NCBI GenBank assembly: GCA_015657535.1
Contig: JADHZB010001395.1
Coordinates: 43,580-107,579 of the forward strand
DNA from: Nephromyces sp. MM_2019
Lineage: Eukaryota > Apicomplexa > Aconoidasida > Nephromycida
Reading direction: 5' to 3'
DNA length: 64,000 nucleotides
Shown here: positions 25,530 to 39,066 of the stretch, piece by piece
How positions within the stretch are numbered: position 1 is the first letter of the stretch
Layout of the letters: every line of letters begins with the position of its first letter
Notes under the pieces: generated by a model
What the model saw: only the letters and a program-made list of their open reading frames with translations
The model's database searches: none
Told to the model about the DNA's origin: nothing
Program-made: the position numbers and the translations under genes

Positions 25530-28500
25530 GGGTGACACGCTTTTGAACTACAAAGGAGTTAGTTACATTCCCGACAAGCTGCTTCGGTGGTTTGACTTGT
25601 AGCATCCTCATGGCAATCGTCAGTACCAAAAGGTACTACCTACAAACAAATTTCCGCGACGGGTTATTCCCGGCCTATTGAGGTGATGCTTCTTATCTAC
25701 TCGCACAATAGGTAATCCGATGATGTGCAAATAACCCAGTCCAAGTCTGTTCAGGAATGCAAACCGGTCTAACTGTTTGGTGCATATGGTAGCAGGAAGT
25801 GCGTGGTATTAATTATAATCACGGAGGCCGGCATTGCTTACTTAGTTTGTCACGTATATGGTAGACCATACAAAACGAAAGGATAATGATAGTTTTCTAC
25901 TGGCATAAAGAAGTTTAAGTCAATTATCCAGTTGCAAAAAAGTGTACATGCCAAAAAAATAACTAAGAAATATCAAAATTATGATGAGAACCAGTTAATA
26001 CGGTTTTTGCCATTGCTTTACTTTAATGTCGCCTTTGACGAGTTTCCATATGACTGTTGGAAATCTAAAAAGCGGCGGTGCATGATCTTTTATGGGGACA
26101 TATTCAGCAAATTATTTCAATTAAAAGTCATAGCTGGAAGGTTGAACAACTTTCAAGAGAAATGCATTTTTTAACTAGATTGCATGTGGTCCATTAAGCG
26201 CAGTTTATGTTAAGGAAAGCCGTGTATGACGTTTGAGGGGCACAATTATTTATGAAAATCCTAGTAAATATGGTACCTACTTGTAGAATATGGTGTCTCA
26301 TGAACATTATGAGTTACTAGGGCCTATTATCAATTTTGAGTTAATATTCTGGAAAAATATCCTAGGCATTAGAAAGAGAACATGCTTACACGGAAAATCT
26401 CTTTAATTTGAAATCTGAGGCAATGTATATACATAGAATGTGTAACTTTTTTTGCGTGCGAGGATTTCAAAAAGCTACAAAAGGATTCAATGGCTTTTTT
26501 TAAATTACTAAAAATTCAACCCAGTTACTTCAGGCATGTGAAAACGCGCTTAATAGCTACTGTCAAACGCACTCCATTGAAAGCAGGCGAGCCTCAAACA
26601 AATAGAGACTTACATGCTACCGAATAAGTTTCTACTACGCTATAGAGAAAGTAACCATTATATCGCGGTTACCAGGCAACACAACCAGAAATTCAGATAT
26701 AAAGTTCTTCAACCTCTAGAGCTTGTATATTGGCAGCACGTTGTGCTTAGATAAAGGAACTAGGAAATCTAGCTTTTACGAGAAGATTGCCAACACCACA
26801 AAACAATTAGATTCAAGAAAGTAGCGTTTTTATTGATGCAATTTTTATCATTTTTAAGCATTTGAGCTATAGAATGGCATAATATTAGACACTTCTACTT
26901 ACTAAAAAACGTTTATATACGCAATGTTTGCATAATCAATGAAATTATCTATTGATATGAATGAATTTTTGGTTCAAAAAATAATGGTAATACGAGTATT
27001 GAGATTTCTTCCCACGAGTGAAAATACATAATAGTACAGATGCACTTGCCAAGCTAATATCTAGCGGTTATATTCCATATTTTAAGCCGTTTAACAGGAA
27101 AGCTTAACTGCTAATACACAGAAAAATTGCTGTAGGTTTCCTGAGTGGAATATCAAGTATCGAAAACACAAGACCTTAGCTTTCGGAAAGCTCCACTAGA
27201 TAAGCTTGGATAAAATATAAACATCCTGGCGTTAATTTTACTCCGCATGGCTTCCAATCCTACAGTTTTTCGACTATATTTTCCTATTCAATGAGACCCT
27301 GAGTTTCTGAACACCTATCCCCTTTTGGTACTGAAGGGCTAATACATGGGCATCACTTTCAACCACACAACCATGCTCATGCTGATTCAGCTATAGCTAT
27401 CTACATGTGTCAGGAAGTTACATCTGAACCGTAGTTGGTCTTATTTAGAATTCGAGTTGCTTCATCAAGTTAATATCTACGATGGAAGCCAAGTTTTCAC
27501 TTTTCTGATGTTTTCTTAGTAAAAAGTAAAGAACTCAACTCGGCTTCACACAAGGCGTCAAACTGTGATATCTTCAAAGAACCCAAGAAAAACAGGGAAT
27601 AAATCGAGCATGAACCCTGAACTTAAAAATACGAGAGGGTTACAAGGAAGATTCTTTACAAGTTTCTAATTCTTGAAAAATATAGTTTTCCATGCTGCAA
27701 CAAAGATCCAAGTTTACTTACTGCGGGTTGCCTAGGCACCATGTCCTCTACCGCAGGAGTTAACCTCTGTTCTTCTCTTTGCGAAATGATTTTTCTCATA
27801 CCAATGGCTACTTCTTTGCATTGTAAGCCTATAATGCGTTGCCTTGTGCGTAACCTCACTCAGAGGACATGAAACGCATGAATAACTTTGTAACCGTTGG
27901 GTCGACTGCACAAAAGGGGCCAGATTCTTTTGTTATATAGTCACCTATGAAGTCAACGGGCTTTATTATTGCTCTGGTCACATATTGTAAGCAACATACT
28001 AGTCGCTTCTTATGAGTCAGCGCGCTAGTCTCAGCCTGCCTAGCTTCAGCCTGCATATAACAACCGTGCCCCTCGTTGCGTGTAGCCTATAGTGTTAGTC
28101 GGTTTCTTCATGCCGGCGTGCTAGCCTCTTGTTTTGCAAACCAGTGTGTTAGTCACCTTCTTGTAGCTCGTGGCTGTCAAATTCAACAATTCCTAACTTA
28201 CGGGTTAGCGATAAAGCAACACGTGGGTGTAACGTATAGTGCATCATGCTTTTCTTGGCAACTTCGTATGAATCACATGCGAAACCGTATTCTTTCTCGC
28301 GATGAACCTATTATAAATAATTAAGCAACTCATAGATTAAGCTACATGATACTTCATGTGAAATTTAAAATAAGCCATGCGTTTTTCTATACGCTTGCTA
28401 GTATTCCATAAGGCCTCTGATATAACCCCATAGATACCGGCTGTCATATGCCAACTTCCGGACGGCAATAAGCCCCGGTGGACTTATGTATTGGCTTCAG

Positions 28501-30905
28501 TTTAAGCGCCGAGCACTAGCTTTACTCCCATAACCAGTATTCTTACGGTTAATGCCTTCAAGCTGCAGTATTTTTAATGCTCTACAACGATTAAGATGAG
28601 AAATTTACCTTGAGAAAGTTACCAATCCTTAGACTTCTACTGCTTCGGCACCTCATATGATCGCCCGGTATATTAGGCTATCGAATAGCCAAACTGTATT
28701 TCTATAACCTCAAATTCTTATGTGATTTGAACCTATCACAGCAAAGACTAAATTGTAATAAAAATTCAAACATTTCACCCCACACTATCAGCATCTTCTA
28801 TTCTACGGGAGCTGCCAAGCTAATCCATGTTCACCTTCCGATGGCGCCGTGACCTGTTAAGGCCATTGTGTATTGAAGCCATTGTACTCCTGCTGTTTTA
28901 ATACTCAGTCGAATATCTATATAAATCATATGAAAACTTGTAGAAACAATGCTTTTTGGGAACTTCTGGAGATTTACAACGCCATTCCTACTCACTTACA
29001 TATGGCTCGGATAATCAGGGCCACCCGGGCATGCGCAGCGATGCCTCGCCACAAACCCAAGAGTTTTCGGCTAGCGACGCCCTCTGCAATTTATCACTCC
29101 GCCATGCCTTCCAGCGGGACTCAGCGGGACTCAGCGGGACTCAACCTCAACCTTACACACCAAAAGTTATCGCAGGAGCGTTAGATACTCCTCGCCGGTA
29201 CTATTGCACAGGTCACAAATTAGTATTAAATGCCCATCAGCGCCTCGCGCACCTGGTGGGCGGCTAAATTACCCTCGGTTTTTGCTGGCGGCCAATAGCC
29301 CGTCGGTATGTTAATTAGTAGATATTTCATTATATGCCTTTTGACGAACACGCCATAAAGTTAAGAAAAGGGTTTATGTGAAGGTTGGCGATTTTTGGTG
29401 ACGTCCATATTTATCGTAATGCATATTGAATAGTTTTGACTGGCGTGCTCGAGTATAACACTGTAAACATGGTCGTTAGCCGTGTTTAAATCAAAAGTCC
29501 TCGAGGGCCCATATCAGCGCTCTGCACATCTGCTCGATTGAGCTCTCTGGGCAGGCATTGCTTGCAGTTTGCACATGCTGCGGCACAGATAGCTTGGACC
29601 TTATCTTCAATAATTAGGCGCCCCTGGAGAGGCCATGGTTAAATTAACCTTTTTTTGTAGGATTATGTGTACTTATGGCGTTTACCGTTAAATACTGCAG
29701 CAGGTTGCATTCCAGGATTCCAATTAAATTTCATGCATACTACTTATAGTGAGCAGTAAGGTAATTGAATTGGATTTTCTTTAAGCTTAACTCTAGTATT
29801 GGTGTATTACATAGCGACCTGTAGTACCCCGTAGGGTACAACCTGGATTTTTGACAATTTTACCTTGAGGAATCTGACTTTACAAACTCTGGTTTTGATT
29901 TCTTTACATCTGATGCTAGATTTAGGGCAGCACGGATGGTGGGCCGTAGTAGCGGGGGTGTCGTTTACCGCGCCACTGCTGTAAAGTATTTACTAAGTTT
30001 TTGGTTTTGAATACTTCATCATCCCTATTAACTTCCCGGAGGGATTCGATATTTTTTACCGTTAGTTAGTGGTCTTAATGCTGGAAAAAATCGCTGGGCT
30101 TTCTTTGATTAGTTTGGCAAACTTTTGAATGGAGAGCTTTGATTTGCTTGACTAAGGTAAGATGCCTTCGATAAGGCTAGAAATGTTTTATTTACAAGTC
30201 TAGGCCTCCCTATTCTTCAGCCAGAGGCATTTTTCTGCTTGATTTCTTAAAGTGCAACCGATACTATCAATGGCGCGTTTCAGTTGTTACATGCTGTAGA
30301 TATATGTGCCTTACTTGCAATTTGATATTTTGCATCTTGTTAGGCATGTTTTTGATGGGCATTCAAAGGTTGAGCCATGTTGGTTTTCCAATTTGGTGGG
30401 AGCAAAACACAAGATACATGGGATGCTCACAAGTTTGTTGTGGGTCTTTTGCTGGCTATTGTTTTGGAAACTCTTAAGATCTTGCAGTTTGTACCTAGTA
30501 CTTTTCTGAACTTGCCCTGTGTCTACCGCAATAAAATTGAAGTAAATGCGTAGGTATCGTAAGGATATGTGGAAAAAACTTTGAGAAAATCAGCAGTTGG
30601 CATGTGGTTCGTGCATTTTTCTACTGGAGGTTGCATTTGGCCTTCCTAGTACATCCTTTGTTTAAATTTCTATGTTTTAGTGAAGTTTTTGAAGTGTTAA
30701 GTACAGCCATATATTGAGCATAATATGTCGATGTGCTTTATTACTTTCCCTGGTTCTTATTGCAATAGTTTTTATTTTATCTACGTTTTTGTCCTTCATC
30801 GTGCAGGTGCAGGTACTTTTGGGTATTTATGATCTTCTAATGTCGAAACAGGCGAAAGGCTAGCTTTTTTTGAATGCTATCTAATACAATATTGCTGAGC
30901 GTGAT
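25530..30905. other. 5.4-kb spacer between divergent genes
   Basis: This region lies between the minus-strand ABC1/leader exon and the plus-strand Deg9-like gene, so it probably holds both promoters. I see no defensible coding exon: the ORFs at 25932-26174, 27656-28056 and 28956-29267 have no start/splice context or recognisable motif. A patch at about 28000-29280 is richer in GC than its surroundings. A 10-bp unit repeated three times lies at 29112-29143. A CAG at about 30805-30813 just upstream of the Deg9 ATG could be the acceptor of a 5'-UTR intron. Confidence 0.35.
29112..29143. repeat. Three tandem copies of CAGCGGGACT
   Basis: The decamer CAGCGGGACT is repeated perfectly three times, in a relatively GC-rich patch without a recognised gene. 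On the plus strand it lies inside two overlapping open frames (28873-29184 and 28956-29267). Confidence 0.7.
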
Positions 30906-33900
30906 ATGGGAAAGTTTTCCCGGCAGACCCGCTCTTCAGGGCAACGGAAGAGGAAAGGTGCATTATTTAAGGGAAGACGTTCTACCAGATTGAATTCTAT
31001 AGGACGATCCCGTGCACGGCTCGATTTATCGGATGTTTATGGCGAGGATTCTTCTGTGCGGAGTACTCTTGGTAGCTCAATCAAGCGTAGAAAAATAGAG
31101 CCTGGAAGTAAGTGATATTTATCTTTTATAGTAATTTTTTTTCGTGATTTTTCATCGCAACACAATTGCTGTGAATATTATTTATTTGCAGGGGGCAGAA
31201 ACAGTGTTGAAAATGACTCTGCAGGAGTAAAATTAAAAAACTCGAACTCCAAAGCTGAAAATTCCAAAAGTATAAGGCTTTCGATGGTTTCGGATGCAGG
31301 CAGTCGTATTTCAACAAGTTCTGACTTGTCTCCGGGGCGGAATGCTGGATCACGCGGCAAAAGATCTTATAACACGGTTTGTCGTGGCACTGCTGCATCT
31401 GTTAAAGGTGAGCGTTCACCTAGAAACTTTCGAGTGCGTGCTAATTCCGCTTTAAAGGGGCAGCCTTGTGTTACGAAAGATTTTTTAACTCAGAATCTGC
31501 CTCGTTCTAAAGCTGCATCAGGCAAAGAAGGTATCTCGTCGTTTTTGTTACGGCAGCTAAATTGTGAAGTGGAAGATACAACGGCTGGGGATACCTCAAC
31601 TTCCAATGGCTCCGCATCTACTTCAGAAGATGAAAGAGCAGATATTTCTTGCTTCGAGACAGCCGATGACGCTGCTGCACCTTTTATAAAAACCCGTCGA
31701 CAGAAGTTACGTTACATGAAAGAAATGTCTCAAAGTTTGAATGAGTTAAAGGCTGAGTTTTATGACAAGCCACACCTTTTGAGAAATTTTGAGTTGAAGA
31801 AGAAGGAGTGGGAGGCCCCTATGAGGAAAAAGTTCAATTTCACGAGGAAGATTCGGCGCAACGCAAATTCTAAGCGCAAAGGTGCAGGGCAGACTGCTGA
31901 GGATGGTACGACAGATTGTAGTGATATTGGAAATGGCTCGGATATAACTTCATCAGAGGAAAGTGAGGATCTTGAAAATTGTGATGATAAAGATGGTAGC
32001 CATAGTGAATGTGATGAAACTTCGATGCTGAGCGAGGATGGAGGCGCAGGAATTCTGAAAAGTGACATTCCTACCAATGTCGTCAAGGTTAGTGCTGCGT
32101 AATACTGAGTAAGCTCTGGGTTTGTACGCCTTTTGTATTTACTAAGAATGCAAGTGTGTGATGAAGTTGCTGTTTGCTAATTAATTGGAAAGTTTTCTTT
32201 TCTCTATTTTTTTTTAGGTTTATTGTACTCATTGTTGGCCCAGCTTTTCTTATCCGTGGACTACCGCTGGTCAAACTCATTCTAGCAGTACTGGAATAAT
32301 ATGGAGCACTAATCCTGATGAGAGATTGCTGCTTACTAATGCGCATTCGGTACAATATGCAGCAGTTGTGCACGTGCGTAAGCGTGGTGATCATCAGAAA
32401 TACGAGGCTAAGGTGTTGTGTGTCGGATATGACTGTGATTTAGCACTTTTGAGCGTATGCCAAGATGAATTTTGGCAAAATATGAACCCTTTAGTTTGGG
32501 GTAGTAGCCCCCGACTCGAAGATCCCGTTACAGTTGTCGGATATCCTGTTGGAGGTGATAATACCAGTGTTACTCAGGGTGTCGTTTCTAGGATCGATTT
32601 CCAACGCTATACTGTAGGGTGCAACTTGCTAGCAATACAAATCGATGCAGCAATTAATGGAGGGAATTCTGGAGGACCGGCACTTAATAAGAACAAAGAA
32701 TGTGTCGGAATCGCTTTCCAAAGCTTGAAGGATTCTGATGCTGAAAATATAGGTTATATTATTCCTAGTGAGGTGAGTAATTAGTCTACGTTTATAGAAG
32801 GAAATTATTTATGAATACTTTACCAATAGAATGTTTGAACTGAAACTGGATACTTTAAGGCTATCTGAAACTTTTTGCGGTATAAGATGTTTGGCTTTTT
32901 GTTCAGGCCTTATATTTGTCGGGATTAATTGCTGTCAATTTTTGTTTTGTTTTTATCGCACACACAATTTTTCAACTTAGTCTTTATCATGCTGGTCGGC
33001 TCATTTTGGCATGAGGAATAGTTGTCTCATTTTTTTATGATGTGCTCGATGTATTTTGTGTGTGAAGGGAGCTTTCGCCTAGTGCAAAGAATTATTTTGG
33101 AGTTTCCACCGATAGTAGTATATTTTTTCTTGTAGTAAGTTTGATAATACCCATGTTTTACTAGGTCAGCTGCTTTAGTTACTCCTACCGTAGTTGATGT
33201 AGAAACTATCGTTAAAAAAATTATCATAAACAAAAGTAATGATTCAACCTTTCATGCATTTTTTCTAGTCATTCCATTATTCTTCTTCAAATTTATTTTG
33301 TATATTTTAGGTCGTGTTCCATTTTATGGAGGATTATCAAAAGCACGGAAGATACACTGGCTTTGGGAACTGTTCGTTTGTATGGCAAAAAGTAGAGAAT
33401 AAGCAGATGCAGCAAGTGAGGCTCGGTTGATTTCATGTATTCGATTTTTTTTTCCTTTTCTTCAGGCTGTGAAAATGGCAATAAGTTTTTCTTATGCTTT
33501 CGTGAAGTATTTTCTTCTGTTTGTTTCTGCTTGGTGCATTTTTTTGAAGATTCTTTACAATTTGTACTGCTGTTTTGCTGTGAACACTTGATGTCTTTCT
33601 TGATACTGGCAGTTCTTTATTCTCCTGATTATAATATGTGTTGCCGTACAGTTTTTTTATGTTTTCTCAAAATGAGTGACATTAAATTTCGCTCTTTTAT
33701 AGTTGTGTTTTAACCGTCCAAAAATGTTCTGATTAGTTTGTACACAGTTTTCCTTACATTTTAAACGGTTAACTTAATTTTTTTAATTATGTGTGTATTA
33801 TCGATGATTTTCTTCGCAGAGGGTAAAGAATGGTTTTTTTAATATTAAATTATTCTGAAAATGGTTAATTTTGGGTGTCTTCTTGCCTACAGTACTATGG

Positions 33901-35623
33901 CATCAAAGATAAGTGTCATGGCGTTTTGATAAATAAGGTTGATAAGACTTCTCCTGCCTACGGATTGTTAAAGAAGGGAGATATAATACTTTCGATTGAT
34001 GGTCACGAGATTGCTGCCGATGGGACAGTACCATTTACGTGGGTCTAAACTTTTATTAAAAAGCTTGAGCAAAATTTCCCTCTCTTTTTAATTAAAATTT
34101 TTTCTGCAGGTCTTGTACTGTTTTTTTTTGTATATTTCCTTTTTTTAATTTTATTGATCTGAAGGAATGTCTCCGTAGTGTTAATAGTTGTTTTTGTTAT
34201 CGTAAAGTTCCCTGAAAAGATGGGCAGGCGCTGTTTTATTTGTGGATGCAGTGAGTTTACACGTTATACTTTTTTTTCTTTAGCTTTGAGTTGACTAATT
34301 GAGTTGGTCACAGTTTACAGGCTTGTATTTACCGAATAAGGGTTTATAATATATATTTTAACGATAAATTTTCAAACTTTTATGCAGTCCTTATATATTT
34401 TTCTAGTTGCGATTTTTCTTTTTTTTGGCTCTGGCACATTGTGAAATATCGTTTGGGATTTTTTCAGGAATGGAGAGAGAATTGCTTTTGAGTGGTTACT
34501 TTGCCAGAAGTTCGCCGGCCAGACCAGCGTATTTAGCATCCTACGTTCTCGGCGCAACAAGGAGATCGAACTCCCTGTAGTTAAATCAGAGGTAATTTTT
34601 TACAGAGGCGCTTCATTGCAAATTATTTGAATGCTTAAATATCATTTTTTCACTCATGTCAGGCCTCTGATAATTGTGATAATTTAAGCGCTTTCCTTAT
34701 TGATTTTGCAGCCCTTGGTACCCACTTATCTTCCCACGGAAAAAAAACCGGAATATTTTATTGCTGGTGGTCTTGTATTTATCCCTTTATCTGAGCTCTT
34801 CCTTAGCAGCGAATATGGGCAGGAGTGCATGTGCCGTGCCCCTGGTCATTTAGTCGCTATCTCTAATAGATATCATCGAGAGTATGAAGATGAACAGGTA
34901 CGATTTTTTTTTCAAATTTACTAGACCTCTTTCATGCTGTTAGCCCAGATTATGGAATGGAGGTGACTGTGGCGCAGGCTTAGAATGAGCTAAGCAGATC
35001 AACTAGGCATAATGTGATGCAATCCTTTTGCTTACAGATTGTTCTGATTGGTCATGTCTTGGCCCATGAGATTACCATCGGTTATGAAGAATTTGCCCAC
35101 CATTGTGTGCGTCTGTTCAATTATCAAAAAATTCGCAATTTAAAGCATTTAATAAGCCTGGTTGAGAACTGTTCAGATGATTTTTGGAGGTGAGGATTTG
35201 CTCAGTAACCATGGATTCGTTTTATTATGCTGTTGATTTTCTTGTCATTCCCTCTATTTTTATCTCTTTTCTTCTTGGGTAGATATTCAAGCTTCTAAAT
35301 CGATTTCAAGTGTAATTGTTTCTGTGAATAAAGCAAATAGTTTTGCTACGCCCCTAACGAATCGAAAAAATCATACTATGGTTGCTTATGACTTATTTAT
35401 TATAAATTTTTTTAGCCACCATTTCCTGTCTTTGCTGTCAGTATTTTTGGCGAGCGAAGTGTACTAAAAATTTTTTCTATTTTAATCTCGATTGCATAAA
35501 ATTATCAGATTTGACTTGGATAGCGAAATGGTCATAATACTTAATGCGGACGCGGCCAAGAACTCCTTGGTTGATATATTGGAGCAGAACATGATCCCTG
35601 CAGCCAAGTCATCTGGTTTATAA
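30906..35623 (+). CDS. Deg9-like trypsin-type serine protease with PDZ domain
   Basis: This is an ATP-independent HtrA/Deg serine endoprotease of the plant Deg9-like group, whose Arabidopsis member is nuclear. Nine exons join in phase with no stop: 30906-31107, 31192-32087, 32218-32772, 33311-33415, 33893-34038, 34468-34591, 34712-34897, 35038-35189, 35509-35623 (826 residues, TAA). Residues 1-365 are a basic then Ser/Glu-rich, low-complexity extension with Lys/Arg clusters ('QRKRKGALFKGRR', 'IKRRKIEP') that could be nuclear localisation signals. The protease domain has the full triad: His409 in 'LLTNAHSV', Asp440 in 'CDLALLSV' and Ser517 in 'NGGNSGGPAL'. PDZ1 follows ('GVLINKVDKTSPAYGLLKKG', 'DIILSIDGHEI'), then the Deg9-type region 'EYFIAGGLVFIPLSE' and a degenerate second PDZ. 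I chose the ATG at 30906 because it opens the frame before a strong GTAAGT donor. All catalytic residues are present, so it should be active. Confidence 0.9.
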
Positions 35624-37928
35624 TATTAGCAGAGCTACCGTGTGGTACTTATGTCATCGAGTCCAACCAAGCTACCTGGTCTCTTTCTAGTGCAACTTAC
35701 CGGTACATCGCTGGGATTGGTTCCTTCCCGAGGCGGGGAATGTTTTGACAATATCTTCTAATTTCTACTTTAATAGCCCATTATTATCATTATGCCGCAT
35801 TTATCGTTTATATTATCGGATCGAATTTACAAAGTCTGTTTTTTTCAATCTGCTCCACGGCACTCATATCTGCAAAATGCTTCTTTATTATTATCAGTAA
35901 ATTTTTCAAAAGTTATAAACGAGGGCACAATAATATCATTGCATCATAATCTGTCCTTTGTCACCCCCGCTTTATAGCAACTATAGCTTTGGTTCTGGCA
36001 CGTTTATTTTTATTTTCTAATATACCGGGGTAGCTTAGTAGACCAAACCTCTTCAAAAAATGCCTGTGCCATACGAAGTTGTTCGTTCTGCTGGTGACTT
36101 TTGAATGTTTCGAGTAAGACTATGCTTAGTCTAGCATTATCTGCCGCTTTGAGCTTTTTTGTGTTAAATGCTGTATTTGTCGCCAACAACCTTCTAGGTA
36201 GTGCTACTCCCTGAAATTTAGGCTTTTTCTTTTTTTTTCAACAGAATATACAAAAGATTGCTTAACACACGTGCTAATTGCACGGACATTACGGAGATAC
36301 TTATTAAATTTTGTATTTCCGATACATAAGGAAGTAAAGGAGATTTTGTTAATGTACTTGCTTTCTAGTATATTGAAGGTGTTATTATAGCTCTTCTGAT
36401 ACTATCTCTCTGATATAGTGCAATCAATGTTTATTCATGATTATATTTATCAATTTAGCTTGCTTCCGCCTGCTATCCGCATGAATTTTATATGCTAAAT
36501 CGACGTCTCTAGCTTCACATTTAAAAGTTGAAACCTGTGTAAAATTTTGTGCAAATTTTACGGCTTCTACCGTTCTTGGCACTCCAATCTTTATGTATGC
36601 AGTGTTTGATTACTTATATTACATTTTCTATGAGGCCGCTTTGATGAAAGATATGTTGCTTAGTTTAAACCTTTCTTGCTCACTCGGGTACCATATCCGT
36701 GGACTTAAAATGTGAAATATTCCAGCAGCTGCTGGAGCGGCTTCTCTTAATCAGTTTGGTAGCATGCTATTGAAACCTTAACCGGGAGTTACAACGAATA
36801 ATCGCCAGTAATCCATGGTCTAAAGAGAAATTAATATATTTTTCTCTATTCAATGACCTTGTCACTGGAATTTGCGGCGCCGCACAACTATGGTTATATC
36901 CCGGCTAAGTAGAATGGCATGTTATGGCGTATTATATATATGCTAAAAATATGTTTAGAAGGACGTGGTCATACCACATCTCTTTGATGGTACACGAGTG
37001 GTTGTGTTCTTCACCTAAGTTACTAGTTTGACTTTAGAAAAAAATTTGATTAATCGTAGCGAGCATGGCATGGCTCTCTATTTTTCATTCTTTCTGGCTT
37101 TCTAAATTGTGACGAAGACACGCGTTCCGTCCTACCTGATATGCATGTGCTACAATTAAATTTAATATTGCCACAGAAGTGGTAGCGCAGCGCAACTTTT
37201 TTTTAAGGCGGGATATCCTAGGTTAGCTTGGCTATTTATTGTGCTGCTAGGTAATATCTTTATACGATAGAACTACGACATGCAAGCCTTGCCATACAGG
37301 GTCATAGCCCGTTTGCCCTTCATGAAGCTTGTACACGTTATGGCTCTTGTCTCAGCAACCTGTAGCTTGCTGTTCAATAAATATCACGGAGGATATTCTT
37401 GGCGAGCACTACGCGTCTTAAGGCCAGCCAATGATACCACTGTAGGTACAGCTACCTTGCGGAGACCCTGCCGTTGTGATGAACAATGCACTTTAGTTTG
37501 TCTTAAATCGTGTTGAATGCTTTTGCCTAGCTTATTTAGCCTAAACCACTACGAATTGAGTGAAATATTAATATTCTTAAGGGCTTGTGCTATAATGTTT
37601 TTAATAGGAAAAACCTCGCCGCTGCTCAGCCCCCCTTTTCTACTCCAGTGTAAACACATTTTCGAATGAGATATACGTGTGGTTGGCGCGGAGATTGTGA
37701 TCTATCGTCCTTCAAAGTTTACTGGCAATTTTAAGCTGTTGAATGCCCGTTTTTCAAGATGGTTACTCTGCTTGTTACCACGGATATTCTTGAATTTAGG
37801 TAGTTATGTACTGTGGCGAGCTCAATAGGACTGTGCACATCGCTCAACGTACGACTCTACCCTGAGTCTGAAGGCGGATGATGTCCATCTACATTGGAAG
37901 TTACTTTGTCTGCTTTTGACCGTTCGTT
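35624..37928. other. Spacer between Deg9-like and SNARE-like genes
   Basis: This stretch holds the 3' UTR of the protease gene and presumably the promoter of the next gene. The ORF at 37280-37516 has an ATG, but I see no family motif or splice support. I see no RNA gene, mobile element or repeat. Confidence 0.3.
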
Positions 37929-39066
37929 ATGGGACAAGAGAGCCCTACATGGAGGGAGAGTTACAATGAAGCCGCAAGGCTAATATCGGAATTCGAGGAA
38001 GCAGTTGATTTATTTGTTCAGTATGAAGTTACAAAGAAAAGAAATTTAGTGAGAGAAAACAGTGCTGCGGAGGAAGCAATGGCAAGTTTAAAAGCAGTTC
38101 GCCGCTCTGGAAGATTTACAGCAGAACCTGCTCAAGCAGACTGTCAAGCGGGAGAAGCTAGCATCGTACCGTCGACTAAGTTCAGTGTGATGGGGAGGTT
38201 AGATATATACAACCTGCAACGCCACATAAATATTTTCAGGTCACTGTGTATAATGTAGGGGTACTTTGTGCGGTAGGGTAGTCTGCGGGACACAACGGCA
38301 AGGTGAACGTAGCCAGAAATCCATAGGGAAAGGAGTGTCGACGGTGTCGATACCTAGTTGCTCAAGCAAAACTTCCATTCGTACCCATACCGTGGACAGA
38401 CCGTCAGTCTATGGCGAAGTCAAGAAACGACGGCTCATATTACCTCGGCGTAAGGCTCTGATTCAAATTTAACAACTAGCTGCCGCTAATAACTCTTTAT
38501 ACGCAGCTCGAATAGCTCGAAACCACCAAAGTTCTACTGGTCGCGAACCTGACGTAGATCCGCAGCAACGGAAAGTCTTGCTGAGATTGTACCATGAAGA
38601 ATATGGCAAGCTAATGGTTTTTATTGTCTGTAATATTGGCTTAGTGTTTTCGTGGATACAATTTTACAGGACAAATTAGAACTTTCAATCTTTATACAGA
38701 CGAGGACTGCGGTAATCAAATTTACGGCTTGCTAACTAATTACTTCTATGAAAGTTCCCCGACTATGCTTATACAGGGTTCCAAGCCATTGGGCTCGAAA
38801 ATGATAAGGAAATTAATGTGTTTCCAAAGAAAATGAGGCACGACGATGATGCAATGACTAGTAAAAACATAAACAACTGGTTAGTTCCATTAGTTTGACC
38901 TAAAGTTTGCAAAACTGAATGCTTTTCAAATCAATTACAGGGCTATCGAACTAGTTTGCAAGTACCTTTCGGAAGCCATTAATATGGCGCAAGGTACCAT
39001 CAGTAAACAAAAAATTCCAGCTAGATCTCGTATCCTTCGTGCGAGATGGAAAAAATTTATTTCTTG
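37929..39066 (+). CDS. Small multi-exon gene, possibly a Golgi Q-SNARE (GOS28-like)
   Basis: I place coding segments at 37929 to about 38240, about 38507-38629, 38778-38880 and 38941-39066 (TGA). The ATG at 37929 opens a 100-codon acidic, helical segment ('TWRESYNEAARLISEFEEAV'), then 'IYNLQRHINIF', which resembles the 'LQRH' region of GOS28/GOSR1. The last exon pair splices cleanly (TG|G) to 'AIELVCKYLSEAINMAQGTI', a heptad-like helix. Against a SNARE assignment: the reading ends without a C-terminal membrane anchor, and the join between the first two segments is not in phase, so an exon is missing or misplaced (a frame at 38266-38472 may contribute). The gene itself is fairly likely; the family call is a guess from partial resemblance. 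Confidence 0.35.

Noticed and set aside
28873..29267. Two overlapping ORFs of 103 codons in a GC-rich patch
   Set aside because: Two frames are open at once, as expected from composition and the decamer repeat; no splice partners and no motif.
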